Shown here in pieces: positions 17,841-26,776 of a DNA stretch of 64,000 bases. The position numbers were made by a program, and so were the translations under genes. The notes under the pieces are model-generated. The model worked only from the letters and a program-made list of their open reading frames with translations. It had not been told where the DNA came from and searched no databases. Origin of the DNA: Adhaeribacter_A terreus (lineage in GTDB: Bacteria > Bacteroidota > Bacteroidia > Cytophagales > Hymenobacteraceae); NCBI RefSeq assembly GCF_042657365.1, contig NZ_JBHSKT010000010.1, forward strand, positions 62,001-126,000. Direction: 5' to 3'. Numbering within the stretch: the stretch's first letter is position 1; every line of letters starts with the position of its first letter.

Positions 17841-17863
17841 CCCTCCCCTAATTCAGGGGAGGG
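17841..17863. repeat. GC-rich CCCCT palindrome
   Basis: CCCTCCCCT pairs perfectly with AGGGGAGGG around AATTC. It sits 15 bases before the nuoI start, inside the nuo operon, so it would form a hairpin in the leader of nuoI. Confidence 0.8.
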
Positions 17864-17898
17864 CTTTTTCGGGTTTGTATTTTATTTTTTGCCTTTCG

Positions 17899-17927
17899 AC
17901 TTTTTAGGCCTGAAAGGATAGCGTTTT
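17899..17927 (+). repeat. ATAGCG interspersed repeat, copy 5
   Basis: ACTTTTTAGGCCTG then AAAGGATAGCGTTTT, in the nuoH-nuoI gap. Confidence 0.85.
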
Positions 17928-18007
17928 ACTTTTTTACTGGTTTTTGATACCGTTTTTTCACCTCGTATAATGTCCGTGAAATCTCATAAAGACATTATTA
18001 AAAATGT

Positions 18008-18043
18008 GGCCTCATAAGTTTCCTCGACCTTGCTCGGAATGCC
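18008..18043. repeat. GTCAT-type repeat, variant shared with 42307-42343
   Basis: Starts GGCCTCATAAGTTTCCTCG and ends CTCGGAATGCC. It matches GGCCTTATAAGTTCCCTCG ... CCGGGATGACG at 42307-42343. Confidence 0.6.
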
Positions 18044-18086
18044 AGATAAATTCTATAATTCTAAATTCAATCAATTCATCATTCCA

Positions 18087-19181
18087 TTACCCCACCATCC
18101 ACAAGCGCCAGAAAGCGGCAATAATTACCAGACCTAAGGCAACCGGCGTAAGGATTTTCCAGCAAAGATACATTAATTGGTCTACGCGCAAACGCGGGTA
18201 GGTCCAACGGATGGCTACCTGGATAAATAAGAGTACGGAAGTTTTAGCTAGTAGCCAGAAAAGCCCCCAGAGGTGGCCGGAAATCTTGCCGGGTTGGCCG
18301 GTGGTCCAGTCGGCAAGTTTTACAGAACCAATGTTGGGCAAAACGGTATTCCAGGAACCTAAAAAAAGGACTACGGCTACAACGCAAACCAACAACATCA
18401 TAGCGTATTCGGCTAAGAACAAGGCTGCAAAACGGAAACCAGAATATTCGGTGTGAAAACCGGCTACGAGTTCCGATTCTGCTTCAGGAATGTCGAATGG
18501 GGCGCGATTCGATTCGGCTAAACTTGCAATGAAATATATGATGAAAGCAATTATCAGAAACGGCGCGCGGAAAACATTCCAGGTAGTAAAGCCGCCGATT
18601 CCGGTGGTATTGATGCCTAAGCCTTTAATTCCGAAAAGATAATTATCTGTTCCGGTTTGAGTTGCTAAAATGCCTTGCTGGAAACTTATTTCCTGCAGGT
18701 CTAAACTCTGGGAGATCATAACCACGCACAAAACTGCCAGCCCGGCCGGAATTTCGTAGGAAACGATTTGAGCTACGGACCGCATGGCGCCTAAAACCGC
18801 GAATTTATTATTCGAGCCCCAACCCGCCATTAACAGTCCAATTACATCCAAAGACAAAATAGCCAGCAGATAAAAAACGCCCAATGAAGTTCCGGAAGGG
18901 ATGAAAGCGGGCGTTAACGGAATAACCGCGAACCCAGCCAGCACTGCAGCAAAAATTATTACCGGAGCATATTTGAAGAGGAATTTATCTGCAGCAGCCG
19001 GAACGATATCTTCTTTTTGCAGCAGTTTTACCACATCCAGCAAAGATTGCAGGCTGCCGTAAGGGCCGGCTTCCATGGGGCCGAGACGGTCTTGCATGAA
19101 TGCGGCAATTTTGCGCTCGGCGTAAGCCAGCACTACCACCATGCTCAATACCAAAACCAGACAAAGCAACAAAGCCAGCAT
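18087..19181 (-). CDS. nuoH: NADH-quinone oxidoreductase subunit H
   Basis: 364 aa, eight to nine membrane helices. NuoH forms the quinone chamber at the junction of the two arms of complex I. Family signatures are AERKIAAFMQDRLGP (about 21-35) and ESNRAPFDIPEAESELVAG with its acidic loop. It is the first gene of this operon: a -7 promoter box lies 28 bases upstream. Genes nuoA-G, which in many bacteria precede nuoH, are not here; upstream and on the same strand is a metalloprotease gene that is unrelated. The 260-bp gap to nuoI holds three repeat elements. Confidence 0.95.
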   Translation of the reverse strand: MLALLLCLVLVLSMVVVLAYAERKIAAFMQDRLGPMEAGPYGSLQSLLDVVKLLQKEDIVPAAADKFLFKYAPVIIFAAVLAGFAVIPLTPAFIPSGTSLGVFYLLAILSLDVIGLLMAGWGSNNKFAVLGAMRSVAQIVSYEIPAGLAVLCVVMISQSLDLQEISFQQGILATQTGTDNYLFGIKGLGINTTGIGGFTTWNVFRAPFLIIAFIIYFIASLAESNRAPFDIPEAESELVAGFHTEYSGFRFAALFLAEYAMMLLVCVVAVVLFLGSWNTVLPNIGSVKLADWTTGQPGKISGHLWGLFWLLAKTSVLLFIQVAIRWTYPRLRVDQLMYLCWKILTPVALGLVIIAAFWRLWMVG

Positions 19182-19208
19182 TTCCGGGCATTTATGTTAT
19201 TACCGCGG

Positions 19209-19216
19209 CAAAGGTA
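19209..19216 (-). promoter_or_regulatory. -7 box of the nuoH-N operon
   Basis: The reverse strand reads TACCTTTG, a perfect Bacteroidota TAnnTTTG box, with its end 28 bases from the nuoH ATG. A well-spaced -33 TTTG is not evident. Confidence 0.65.
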
Positions 19217-19327
19217 CGGTTATGAAAGGAATTATCAGTGAATACTCAAAAAATCAGAAAAAGTCGTAGCTTCATTTAAAAAGCATGTCGGGAATTTGCA
19301 TTTAATCAGAAATAATTTCTCTGAAAT

Positions 19328-21430
19328 CTATTCTTTTACAAGCTTTATCCGATCTACTACATTTCCTGAGATAACCTCCAACATATAAAGCCCGGCCGGA
19401 TAGTTCGCTATTGAAAAGCGGGCGTTTTGCGGCGCAGATTGAAGCTGATAAATCAGACGGCCGTTGGTATCATAAACCCGCAATTGAATCTGATCGGTGA
19501 TCGGGCTATTGGTTTTAACTTCGAACTCGCCTTTACCGGGGTTTGGATATGGCGTAAAAGCGATCTTTTCTTTTGTAAATTCTACAAAACGGATAATACT
19601 GAATTCCGAATGGCCATCGAAGTCAACCTGCTTCAGGCGGTAATAATTATTGCCCGGCAGTGGTTGTGAATCGGTAAATGCATACGCTTGAGTTATTGCT
19701 GAATTTCCGGAGCCATTTACCTTCCCTATTGCCTGCCATTCTTTAGAATCAGTGGAGCGTTCAATTTCGAAATAATGGTTGTTGCGTTCCTGGGCAGTTT
19801 GCCATTTTAGCAAAACCTGATTCTGCACTTTTGCGGCCGTAAAAGATGCTAAACTAACCGGAAGCGGACTTATTAGAGTAACGGTATATTCTTCTATCTG
19901 GCCGTATTGGGGCAGGTAACAAGGCCCGGTTATTTGGTTTGCGGCAAAGTCGCTGATGATCCGCAAACGGAGAGCCGTGTTGGAAGAGTTTCCGGTGGGG
20001 GGTGCAAATGTACCGCTATGGGTTTTGGCATTGCTGGAATTAAGAATCAATTCGCCGGCTTCCGTGAAGCTTCCATTATTATTATAATCGAGGTAAACAT
20101 GCACGTTCTCATTATTTGCTGGTCCGGTAGTAACAGAAATCGAGGAAGCATTATTGTCTTCCAACCCGAAATGCTGGTTGCAGCTATGATCTACCAATAA
20201 AGCATTATCTCCTACGGTGCCATCAGATTTAACCATACTGCTGCCAATCTCAACGCTATAGATGCCAATGCCAAAATTATTACTTACCACTGTACCGGAA
20301 GGCGTACAGGTTGCGGCTAAAGGCGTGCTTAAAGTTCCGGCTGAAAGACTTTGTGAATTCAGTAAACCAGGCCGAAGCTGGGTAATTGCGGCTCTCACGC
20401 GGTCTTTCTGATCCTGCGTAAATTCGGATCTGCAGGTTTCAATATTATAGTCCATATAATTTTTATAGACATTCCCAATGGGGGCATTTGTACAGGAATT
20501 AATTGCTCCGGCAGGACAAGACCAATTGTAAGCACTACTGGAGCGTTTATGTGGTTCAGTATCAGCAACACAATCGCCCTGGCCGGAACCGCAACCGTTG
20601 GTAACAGGCGGGCAGGAAGTACCTCCATTGTCGCCTTCGAAAGTATGATAAAGGTTGAAAGCATGACCTAATTCGTGGGCCAGGGTATGGCCACGACTCA
20701 TACCATTTGATACAGTTCCGACGGTACCAAAAGCGCGGTTTAAGATTACAATTCCATCTAAATTGGCTGGCGCTCCCGGCAAATAAGCATAGCCTGCAAT
20801 ACCGCCTCCATTATCAATATCGTTTACAACCCAGATATTATAATAATCTGAATTGGGCCATCTGCTCAGGTTTTTAATGGCCAGATCTTCCGCGCCGGCA
20901 GTTTGTAATTTCACGCCCTTGCTTGCATAGTTGGGGACGCCGCTACCATTCACGCGCACAATACCGTTAGTAGGGTTGCAATTGGGATCGCGGGTTGCGA
21001 GCTGAAATTCAACTTCCATGTCTACTCCGCCGCCTGCGCCATAAGTGCCGGCCTTTTTGCGATAAATGTCATTAAGAGCAACAATGGCGCTGTTTACCTG
21101 CGCATCAGAAATATTATTGCCGGTACCAACTGCTTCACCAATATGAATGATATGAACGACCACCGGAATTATCAATATCTGTCCGTTGGCTTGGTTGGTG
21201 CGGGCGAGAGCATTGGTTTTCTGAGCAGCTTGCATCAGGTTTTCATTCAACTCGATCCGTTTGCGGAATTCCTGGCTGGTGCGCAGTAAATTATCGTGCA
21301 AAACAGCGGCTCCACAATCTCCCGGGTTTTGGTTGCCGGTTACATTTTGTACAATATTCTGAGCGAAGATTTCGGAAGCTATTATCTGCAACAGGCAGAA
21401 CAAGATGATGGATTGTTTAACGTTTCTCAT
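19328..21430 (-). CDS. M43-family secreted zinc metalloprotease with T9SS sorting domain
   Basis: 700 aa. Signal peptide at 1-23 (ILFCLLQIIAS then FAQ). The catalytic domain (about 85-355) has the zinc motif HELGHAFNLYH, with ligands His252, His256 and His262 and Glu253, and a downstream NYMDYN Met-turn. These mark peptidase family M43 (pappalysin/cytophagalysin). Paired cysteines follow, then a GEVED-type segment (about 420-520, VYLDYNNNGSFTEAGEL), an LPVSLASF module with YYRLKQVDFDG, and a sorting domain with YPNPGKGEFEV. It is probably exported by T9SS to degrade proteins outside the cell. It is transcribed towards nuoH but separated by 147 bp and nuoH has its own promoter. Confidence 0.92.
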   Translation of the reverse strand: MRNVKQSIILFCLLQIIASEIFAQNIVQNVTGNQNPGDCGAAVLHDNLLRTSQEFRKRIELNENLMQAAQKTNALARTNQANGQILIIPVVVHIIHIGEAVGTGNNISDAQVNSAIVALNDIYRKKAGTYGAGGGVDMEVEFQLATRDPNCNPTNGIVRVNGSGVPNYASKGVKLQTAGAEDLAIKNLSRWPNSDYYNIWVVNDIDNGGGIAGYAYLPGAPANLDGIVILNRAFGTVGTVSNGMSRGHTLAHELGHAFNLYHTFEGDNGGTSCPPVTNGCGSGQGDCVADTEPHKRSSSAYNWSCPAGAINSCTNAPIGNVYKNYMDYNIETCRSEFTQDQKDRVRAAITQLRPGLLNSQSLSAGTLSTPLAATCTPSGTVVSNNFGIGIYSVEIGSSMVKSDGTVGDNALLVDHSCNQHFGLEDNNASSISVTTGPANNENVHVYLDYNNNGSFTEAGELILNSSNAKTHSGTFAPPTGNSSNTALRLRIISDFAANQITGPCYLPQYGQIEEYTVTLISPLPVSLASFTAAKVQNQVLLKWQTAQERNNHYFEIERSTDSKEWQAIGKVNGSGNSAITQAYAFTDSQPLPGNNYYRLKQVDFDGHSEFSIIRFVEFTKEKIAFTPYPNPGKGEFEVKTNSPITDQIQLRVYDTNGRLIYQLQSAPQNARFSIANYPAGLYMLEVISGNVVDRIKLVKE

Positions 21431-21994
21431 AACGACCGTGCTTACAGAAGATGTGATGAAAAAATGTAACCGCCGCAGATGAAATTCTTCCTCTCAGATT
21501 ACAAATTATTATCTATAAACTTCCATAAATAGCTTTAGGTTACGAAAAACAAGAGCTAAATTATTGATTTTTAATTGTTTAACTTTTATTTTCTATATAT
21601 AAAACCTTAGTATATTTACAGTATATATTTGTTTTATTCTAACAAATCATAAATAATGCGTACGTAGTTACAGACTCATCCGGGAAAATTACACTTTCAA
21701 AAAAAGTTAGTCCGTATTAATACTGTTAGAAAAGATTTGAAAATTTTTTGCTCTTTTTCTTAAATAATGTCGTTTCGATTTAGCGTCATGAGCAATTTCG
21801 TCAGAATTCATGCTTTGGGTTCCAGCATAGCTCTTCCGAGATTCTATATATTCAGCCAAATTATTATTCCATGATGCTGAATTTTGCTATGAGTTGGAAC
21901 AATTTGAAAGTGGATTTATGCGTGCGATATTCAATAGAATTTTGAGAAAATAATAAAACATTTTAGATAGCATATAATTTAAAATTGCTCCAAA
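21431..21994. other. AT-rich intergenic stretch, nothing recognised
   Basis: No convincing gene, repeat copy or RNA was seen. A 74-codon frame overlapping the terminator region at 21887-22111 lacks any recognisable features and reads through a terminator hairpin. The promoter of the M43 protease should lie near 21440-21600 but no clean box was found. Confidence 0.6.
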
Positions 21995-22031
21995 AAAATA
22001 AGCCCGGGTATAAATACCCGGGCTTATTTTT
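21995..22031 (-). terminator. Terminator of murI
   Basis: AATAAGCCCGGGTA pairs with TACCCGGGCTTATT around TAAA, with A and T runs on both sides. It lies about 70 bases past the murI stop, behind an ATAGCG repeat copy. Confidence 0.85.
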
Positions 22032-22071
22032 ATCTGTAATGCAGAACAATTATTTAAAAGTTTCTGCGCTG

Positions 22072-22101
22072 ACTTTTTATGCCTGAAACCATAGCGTTTT
22101 T
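22072..22101 (+). repeat. ATAGCG interspersed repeat, copy 6
   Basis: ACTTTTTATGCCTG then AAACCATAGCGTTTTT. Its T-run touches the murI stop codon at 22102. Confidence 0.85.
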
Positions 22102-22920
22102 TTATTCCCATAAAGGGTAATGTTCCAGCTGCACAGCTTTTTCGAAAAATATGCGCGTCGATTCTTCAAACGATTGGGTAAAATCGGAAACGTAAAATTT
22201 ATGTTCGCCGGGGCGTTTTGGAGCTGCCAGATGGTTTTGGTGCAGGAAGTTTTTCACGTAGTGCGCCACCAGCTCGGAAGTATCCAACACATCAACTTTG
22301 CCCTGGTAGAAACTTTCAATTTGCTTCTTGATGAGCGGATAGTGGGTGCAGCCCAGAATCAGTGCTTCAATGTTTTGCAGATGCGGATCCGTCAAATAGG
22401 TGCTGATCACGCTTTCGGAAATGGTGTTGTTGAAAAAACCTTCCTCAATCATAGCTGCCAGCAACGGCGTTGCCAGCGAGTTGAGCGTAATATTTTTATC
22501 CAGAGCATCTACTTTCTTTTTATAAACATTGGAATTTACGGTTTGCTTGGTTCCGATAAGGCCGATGGTTTTATTCCCGTAATTTTCGCCGATATATTGT
22601 ACCGTTGGGTCTATTACGTTCAGCACTTTTGCTTTACTGCCTACGTATTCTTTTACCAGTTCATAGGCCGCCGCCGATGCAGAGTTACAGGCAATTAAAA
22701 TTATTTTGCATTGCTGGCGGATCAACAGATCGCAGATCTTCACGGAATAAGCCTGGATGGCAGCCGTAGATTTATCGCCGTAAGGGAGGTGTGCGGTATC
22801 GCCGAAATAAATGAGCTGTTCGCGAGGCAGAATTTTGGTAATGGCGTGCGCAACCGTAAGACCGCCAATGCCGCTATCGAAAATTCCGATGGGTAAATTT
22901 TTCAGTTCCGTTTCTGGCAT
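22102..22920 (-). CDS. murI: Glutamate racemase
   Basis: 272 aa. MurI converts L- to D-glutamate for peptidoglycan. The two catalytic cysteines are visible in IACNSASA (about 78-85) and LGCTHYP (about 190-196). N-terminal signatures GIFDSGIGGLTVA and YFGDTAHLPYGDKS are intact. Length fits the family (about 265-280). It stands alone between two long gaps and is followed by its own terminator. Confidence 0.95.
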   Translation of the reverse strand: MPETELKNLPIGIFDSGIGGLTVAHAITKILPREQLIYFGDTAHLPYGDKSTAAIQAYSVKICDLLIRQQCKIILIACNSASAAAYELVKEYVGSKAKVLNVIDPTVQYIGENYGNKTIGLIGTKQTVNSNVYKKKVDALDKNITLNSLATPLLAAMIEEGFFNNTISESVISTYLTDPHLQNIEALILGCTHYPLIKKQIESFYQGKVDVLDTSELVAHYVKNFLHQNHLAAPKRPGEHKFYVSDFTQSFEESTRIFFEKAVQLEHYPLWE

Positions 22921-23426
22921 ATTGTAAAATCTGAAGGCGAAATTAACCTGCTTTTTCGGGATTGAAAACGCCGGAACAAGATATTTTATTCATTCCGGCA
23001 ACTTCTTACTTTTTACCCCGAAAAACCTAGCGTTTTTTTTAAATATTTATGAAGCAAGAACAATAAACTTATAATAAACAAAATTAATATATAGACAGGC
23101 TTTCGGTTTTGGTACTATTTTTCAGCTGCAATTATTGACCTCATTTTTCAGTTTTTTTTTGCAGTGGCTATCAAAATTATGAACCCAATTATGTAAAACG
23201 CTAAAACTCACCTTTAATATATGCGTTTTCACGGAAAATTATTTTCAGCAATAATACTTTTTCCCGGCGGCATCGTTTAAAGAATTATATTCCCGCACCG
23301 AAGCAGCTTAAAATAATACAAAATATAGACATAGTTTATTATTCTGATTTCTACTTCTACCACCCTAACCTAACGCACTCACAAACTGAAAAACGATGAG
23401 CAGAAAACAAATAAATACCCAATCTC
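22921..23426. other. AT-rich intergenic gap between divergent murI and the RDD gene
   Basis: It holds ATAGCG repeat copy 7 (23008-23040) and a degenerate hairpin resembling the same family (AAAACGC at 23195-23201 facing GCGTTTT at 23223-23229). Promoters for both flanking genes must lie here, but no perfect TAnnTTTG box was found. Confidence 0.55.
23008..23040 (+). repeat. ATAGCG interspersed repeat, copy 7
   Basis: ACTTTTTACCCCG then AAAAACCTAGCGTTTTTTTT, about 90 bases upstream of murI. Confidence 0.75.
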
Positions 23427-23942
23427 ATGGCAGCTATTCCTTACAACAAACACGCAGTCATCCGGCGATCGGCCGCTTATGGAAGTCTTGAATGTCGGTT
23501 TGCCGCCTATTTAATTGATACTTGCCTTTTTTTATTTGTGCAGGGCTTAACTTTATATTTTATTCTCGGTTATCCTTTTCCCCCAGACCTTGCTTCTGAC
23601 TTTCTCCTGCCCCATCTCTCCATTTTTATTTCCGATCTGGATTACCTGAGCAAGTTTATTTACGCAAATCTATATTTTTTGATAATTCATTGGCTGTACT
23701 ACGCCCTAATGGAATCTTCGGTGCGGCAGGGAACGCTGGGTAAAATTGCCATGCAAATAAGAGTTACAGACCTTGACGGGCATCGCATTTCCTTCTGGCA
23801 GGCCACGTTACGTTACATAGGCAAATTTTTATCGGTTGGTTTATTTTTCGGTGGTTTCCTGGTTGCACTTTTTAATCACCGGCACCAAACGCTGCACGAT
23901 ATTATTGCCGGTTGCGTGGTGCGGGTTGCTAAACATCTTTAA
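23427..23942 (+). CDS. RDD family membrane protein
   Basis: 171 aa. Three or four hydrophobic segments (about 27-46, 60-72, 82-98, 135-152). The family signature arginine and aspartates appear in CRFAAYLIDTCLF (about 23-35), and the mid region GTLGKIAMQIRVTDLDGHRISFWQA plus C-terminal RHQTLHDIIAGCVV is typical of RDD proteins. Function of the family is poorly known; some are sodium/proton antiporters. The stop is followed at once by an ATAGCG repeat copy and then the ABC-F promoter. Confidence 0.85.
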   Translation: MAAIPYNKHAVIRRSAAYGSLECRFAAYLIDTCLFLFVQGLTLYFILGYPFPPDLASDFLLPHLSIFISDLDYLSKFIYANLYFLIIHWLYYALMESSVRQGTLGKIAMQIRVTDLDGHRISFWQATLRYIGKFLSVGLFFGGFLVALFNHRHQTLHDIIAGCVVRVAKHL

Positions 23943-23945
23943 TCG

Positions 23946-23974
23946 ACTTTTTAGCGCCGAAACCATAGCGTTTT
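23946..23974 (+). repeat. ATAGCG interspersed repeat, copy 8
   Basis: ACTTTTTAGCGCCG then AAACCATAGCGTTTT. It starts 4 bases after the RDD stop and ends 2 bases before the -33 TTTG of the next promoter. Confidence 0.85.
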
Positions 23975-23976
23975 CT

Positions 23977-24004
23977 TTTGCAAAAACATAAATGCGTACC
24001 TTTG
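23977..24004 (+). promoter_or_regulatory. Promoter of the ABC-F gene
   Basis: TTTG at 23977-23980 and TACCTTTG at 23997-24004 with a 16-base spacer. The G of the -7 box is only 5 bases from the ATG at 24009, so the mRNA would be leaderless or nearly so. Confidence 0.65.
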
Positions 24005-24008
24005 CGGC

Positions 24009-25898
24009 ATGAATTATCTTTCGGCAGAAAACATCTCGAAATCTTACAGCGACCGCTGGTTGTTCAAAGATCTGAATTTTGGTATTAATCGCGGGCAGCG
24101 CATTGGCTTGGTGGGCGTAAACGGTACCGGCAAAAGTACGTTATTGCGCATTTTAGCCGGCGAAATTGTGCCCGATTCCGGTTCGGTGAGCACGCGCAAC
24201 GGCATTCTGGTAGGTTATTTAAGCCAGAACCCCGTTTTTTTAGATGAAGAAGCCAGCGTGCAGGATGCCCTTTTTGCCGGCACGAACGAAACCCTGGATG
24301 CCATCCGGGAATACGAAGCGGTAATGGAAAACCCGGACGTGGATCACGACGTGCTGCAACGCGCCATGGACCGCATGACCGATCTGAATGCATGGGATTA
24401 TGAACAAAAAGTAAAGCAAATTCTGGGCAAACTCGGCATTCACGACCTACACAAACAAATAAAACACCTTTCCGGCGGACAGCGCAAACGCGTGGCCATG
24501 GCCCGTATGCTGATAACCGAACCTGACCTCATTATTCTGGATGAGCCTACCAACCACTTGGACCTGGACACCATTGAGTGGCTGGAAAACCTGCTTTCTA
24601 CGCAAAACCAAACGCTTTTAATGGTTACCCACGACCGGTATTTCCTGGATAAAGTAGCTACCGAAATTGCGGAATTGGACCAGGGACAGGTTTATTCTTA
24701 CAAAGGCAACTACGCTTACTTTTTAGAGAAAAAAGCCGAACGCGAAGAAATGGCCGGCGCTGAAGTGGATAAAGCCCGCAACCTGATGCGCAAGGAACTC
24801 GAATGGATGCGTCGTCAGCCGAAAGCGCGGGGTACGAAATCGAAAAGCCGGATAGATGCCTTTTATGAAACGAAGGAAAAAGCGGCTGGTAAAGCTTCCG
24901 GACCGGGTTTAGACCTTTCGGTAAAAACCACGCGCCAGGGCAATAAAGTGCTGGAAGTTAAACACATTTCTAAATCTTTCGGCGGACGTAAACTGATCGA
25001 CGATTTTTCTTACGTGTTCAAAAAGCAGGATCGCATTGGTATCATCGGGCCGAACGGCATGGGGAAATCTACCTTCCTGAACATGCTTACCGGCGCACTT
25101 ACTCCTGATTCCGGCGAAATTGAAAAAGGCGAAACGACCGTTTTTGGCTATTACACCCAGACCGAACTCACTTTTAAGGAAGACCAGCGCGTAATTGATA
25201 TTGTAAAGGAAGTGGCCGAAGTGGTAGAAACCGCCAAAGGCGAAGTGATCTCGGCCTCGCAGTTCCTGCAGCATTTCCAGTTCGCGCCTTCGCAGCAATA
25301 TACCATGGTAGGCAAACTGAGCGGTGGCGAAAAACGGCGTTTGCAGTTGCTGCGCGTACTTATTAAAAACCCGAACTTCCTGATCCTGGATGAGCCAACC
25401 AACGACCTGGATATCATTACGCTGAATATTCTGGAAGATTTCCTGCTGAATTTCGGCGGCTGTCTGCTCATCGTTTCGCACGACCGGTATTTCATGGATC
25501 AGTTGATCGATCATGCTTTTGTGTTCGAAGGCAACGGTAAGATCCGCAACTTCCCGGGCAATTATACGGATTACCGCGAATGGCTGAAAGAACAGGAGAA
25601 ATCAGACAAAACGGTAGTAATTCCTGAGGAAAAACCCAAAGCTGCCCCAGCGGCCGCGCCCAAAGCCGAACCGCTTACCCAAAAACGCAAACCTTCTTTC
25701 AAAGAAAAGCAGGAATACGAGCAGCTGGAAAAGGAAATCGACGAACTGGAAACCAAACGCGACCAACTGACCGGCGAACTGAACAGCGGTGGTTTAGACC
25801 ACACGCAACTGGCCGCCACCGCCGCCGAGATCGAGAAAATTGGTAAGCAAATTGACCAGAAAAGTGAGCGCTGGCTGGAACTGGCGGATTTGATGTAG
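24009..25898 (+). CDS. ABC-F family ATPase (Uup-like)
   Basis: 629 aa with two ATP-binding domains and no membrane segment. Domain 1: GVNGTGKST (about 35-43), LSGGQRKRVAMARM, LILDEPTNHLD. Domain 2: GPNGMGKST (about 347-355), LSGGEKRRLQLLR, LILDEPTNDLD. The linker is charged and helical (about 240-300). The C-terminal tail (about 535-629) is an Ala/Pro segment followed by a coiled coil (EKQEYEQLEKEIDELETKRD), as in Uup, where it binds DNA. ABC-F proteins act on ribosomes or in DNA/RNA processes rather than transport. An alternative family name (YdiF, EttA) is possible. Confidence 0.9.
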   Translation: MNYLSAENISKSYSDRWLFKDLNFGINRGQRIGLVGVNGTGKSTLLRILAGEIVPDSGSVSTRNGILVGYLSQNPVFLDEEASVQDALFAGTNETLDAIREYEAVMENPDVDHDVLQRAMDRMTDLNAWDYEQKVKQILGKLGIHDLHKQIKHLSGGQRKRVAMARMLITEPDLIILDEPTNHLDLDTIEWLENLLSTQNQTLLMVTHDRYFLDKVATEIAELDQGQVYSYKGNYAYFLEKKAEREEMAGAEVDKARNLMRKELEWMRRQPKARGTKSKSRIDAFYETKEKAAGKASGPGLDLSVKTTRQGNKVLEVKHISKSFGGRKLIDDFSYVFKKQDRIGIIGPNGMGKSTFLNMLTGALTPDSGEIEKGETTVFGYYTQTELTFKEDQRVIDIVKEVAEVVETAKGEVISASQFLQHFQFAPSQQYTMVGKLSGGEKRRLQLLRVLIKNPNFLILDEPTNDLDIITLNILEDFLLNFGGCLLIVSHDRYFMDQLIDHAFVFEGNGKIRNFPGNYTDYREWLKEQEKSDKTVVIPEEKPKAAPAAAPKAEPLTQKRKPSFKEKQEYEQLEKEIDELETKRDQLTGELNSGGLDHTQLAATAAEIEKIGKQIDQKSERWLELADLM

Positions 25899-25916
25899 TT
25901 TTACAAGAAAATATAA

Positions 25917-26744
25917 ATGAGATTTTTATTTTTTGTTTTATGCTGTGCGCTGGTCTTAAACGCGAAGGCACAAGAGTTGAAAAAAGTCGTTGATTACAAC
26001 TCTCAGCAGCGCATTAGAGAAGAATTTTACGTTCTGAAAGCAAACGAAAAGATAAAGCACGGCGAATACAAGCAGATTACCACCGCGTATAAAACGGTAG
26101 TAGAAAAGGGCTTTTATAAAAATAACTTAAAAGACAGTACCTGGACCTATTACTTCCCCGGAACAGAACATATCTTAGCCCAGGGAAATTATCTAAACGA
26201 TCAGAAATCAGGGATTTGGCACGAGTGTGCGTTTGCTGATAATACAATCTTTTTAAGTGAAAAAGGACTGTATAAAAATGGAGAACGGGCAGGATCGTGG
26301 CAATTTTTTAACGCTGAAGGCGAGGTAATAAAAGTTTATGACTACAGTCTGAACAAAATTTATTATGAAAAACCGCTGCCTGACTCGCTGGAATTTGATG
26401 TGTTCGTAAATAATACTTGGGAGAAACGAAAACTAGACAGCGCTCCAAGCCTGATTCCGGATAAATTTGGTAATGAATTGATCAGTAAGGCTTTTATAAA
26501 TAATATCAGCTATCCAATGGATGCCGCAAGAGCGGGGGCTGAAGGTACGGTAGTAATCGCATTTTCTGTGAACGAAGAAGGAAACGCTACTGATTTCTAT
26601 GTCAAAACTAAATTATACCCCAGTTTAGATGCAGAAGCGCTAAGGGTTACGAAACTCATGCCCCGAAAATTTCAACCAGGAATACTGAACGGTAGGGCGG
26701 TAACCACGAGAATAATTCTCCCGATAAAATTTTCAATACAATAA
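25917..26744 (+). CDS. Secreted MORN-like protein with TonB C-terminal-like domain
   Basis: 275 aa, signal peptide 1-18 (LFFVLCCALVLNAKA). Residues 45-140 contain repeats of the type KHGEY, GFYKNNLKDSTWTYYFPG, GNYLNDQKSGIW, GLYKNGERAGSWQFF, resembling MORN/YwqK repeats. The C-terminal 90 residues (YPMDAARAGAEGTVVIAFSVNEEGNATDF) match the TonB C-terminal fold. It starts 18 bases after the ABC-F gene, so the two may be co-transcribed, and it has a paralogue at 45683-46618. Role unknown; an envelope protein is likely. Confidence 0.8.
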   Translation: MRFLFFVLCCALVLNAKAQELKKVVDYNSQQRIREEFYVLKANEKIKHGEYKQITTAYKTVVEKGFYKNNLKDSTWTYYFPGTEHILAQGNYLNDQKSGIWHECAFADNTIFLSEKGLYKNGERAGSWQFFNAEGEVIKVYDYSLNKIYYEKPLPDSLEFDVFVNNTWEKRKLDSAPSLIPDKFGNELISKAFINNISYPMDAARAGAEGTVVIAFSVNEEGNATDFYVKTKLYPSLDAEALRVTKLMPRKFQPGILNGRAVTTRIILPIKFSIQ

Positions 26745-26776
26745 AAAAAAAGCCCGGTATAAGCGGGCTTTTTTTT
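26744..26776. terminator. Bidirectional terminator between convergent genes
   Basis: AAAAAAAGCCCG pairs with CGGGCTTTTTTT around a short loop. It serves the MORN/TonB gene (+) and copA (-), whose stop lies at its edge. Confidence 0.85.

Noticed and set aside
17972..18000. TAATGTC/GACATTA hairpin in the nuoH-nuoI gap as a terminator
   Set aside because: Only a 7-base AT-rich stem without a T run, and it would split an operon.
21887..22111. A 74-codon reverse frame after murI
   Set aside because: It runs through the murI terminator hairpin and a repeat copy; not a gene.
24909..25514. Long reverse frame opposite the ABC-F gene
   Set aside because: The + strand protein has both ATP-binding motif sets; the reverse frame has none.
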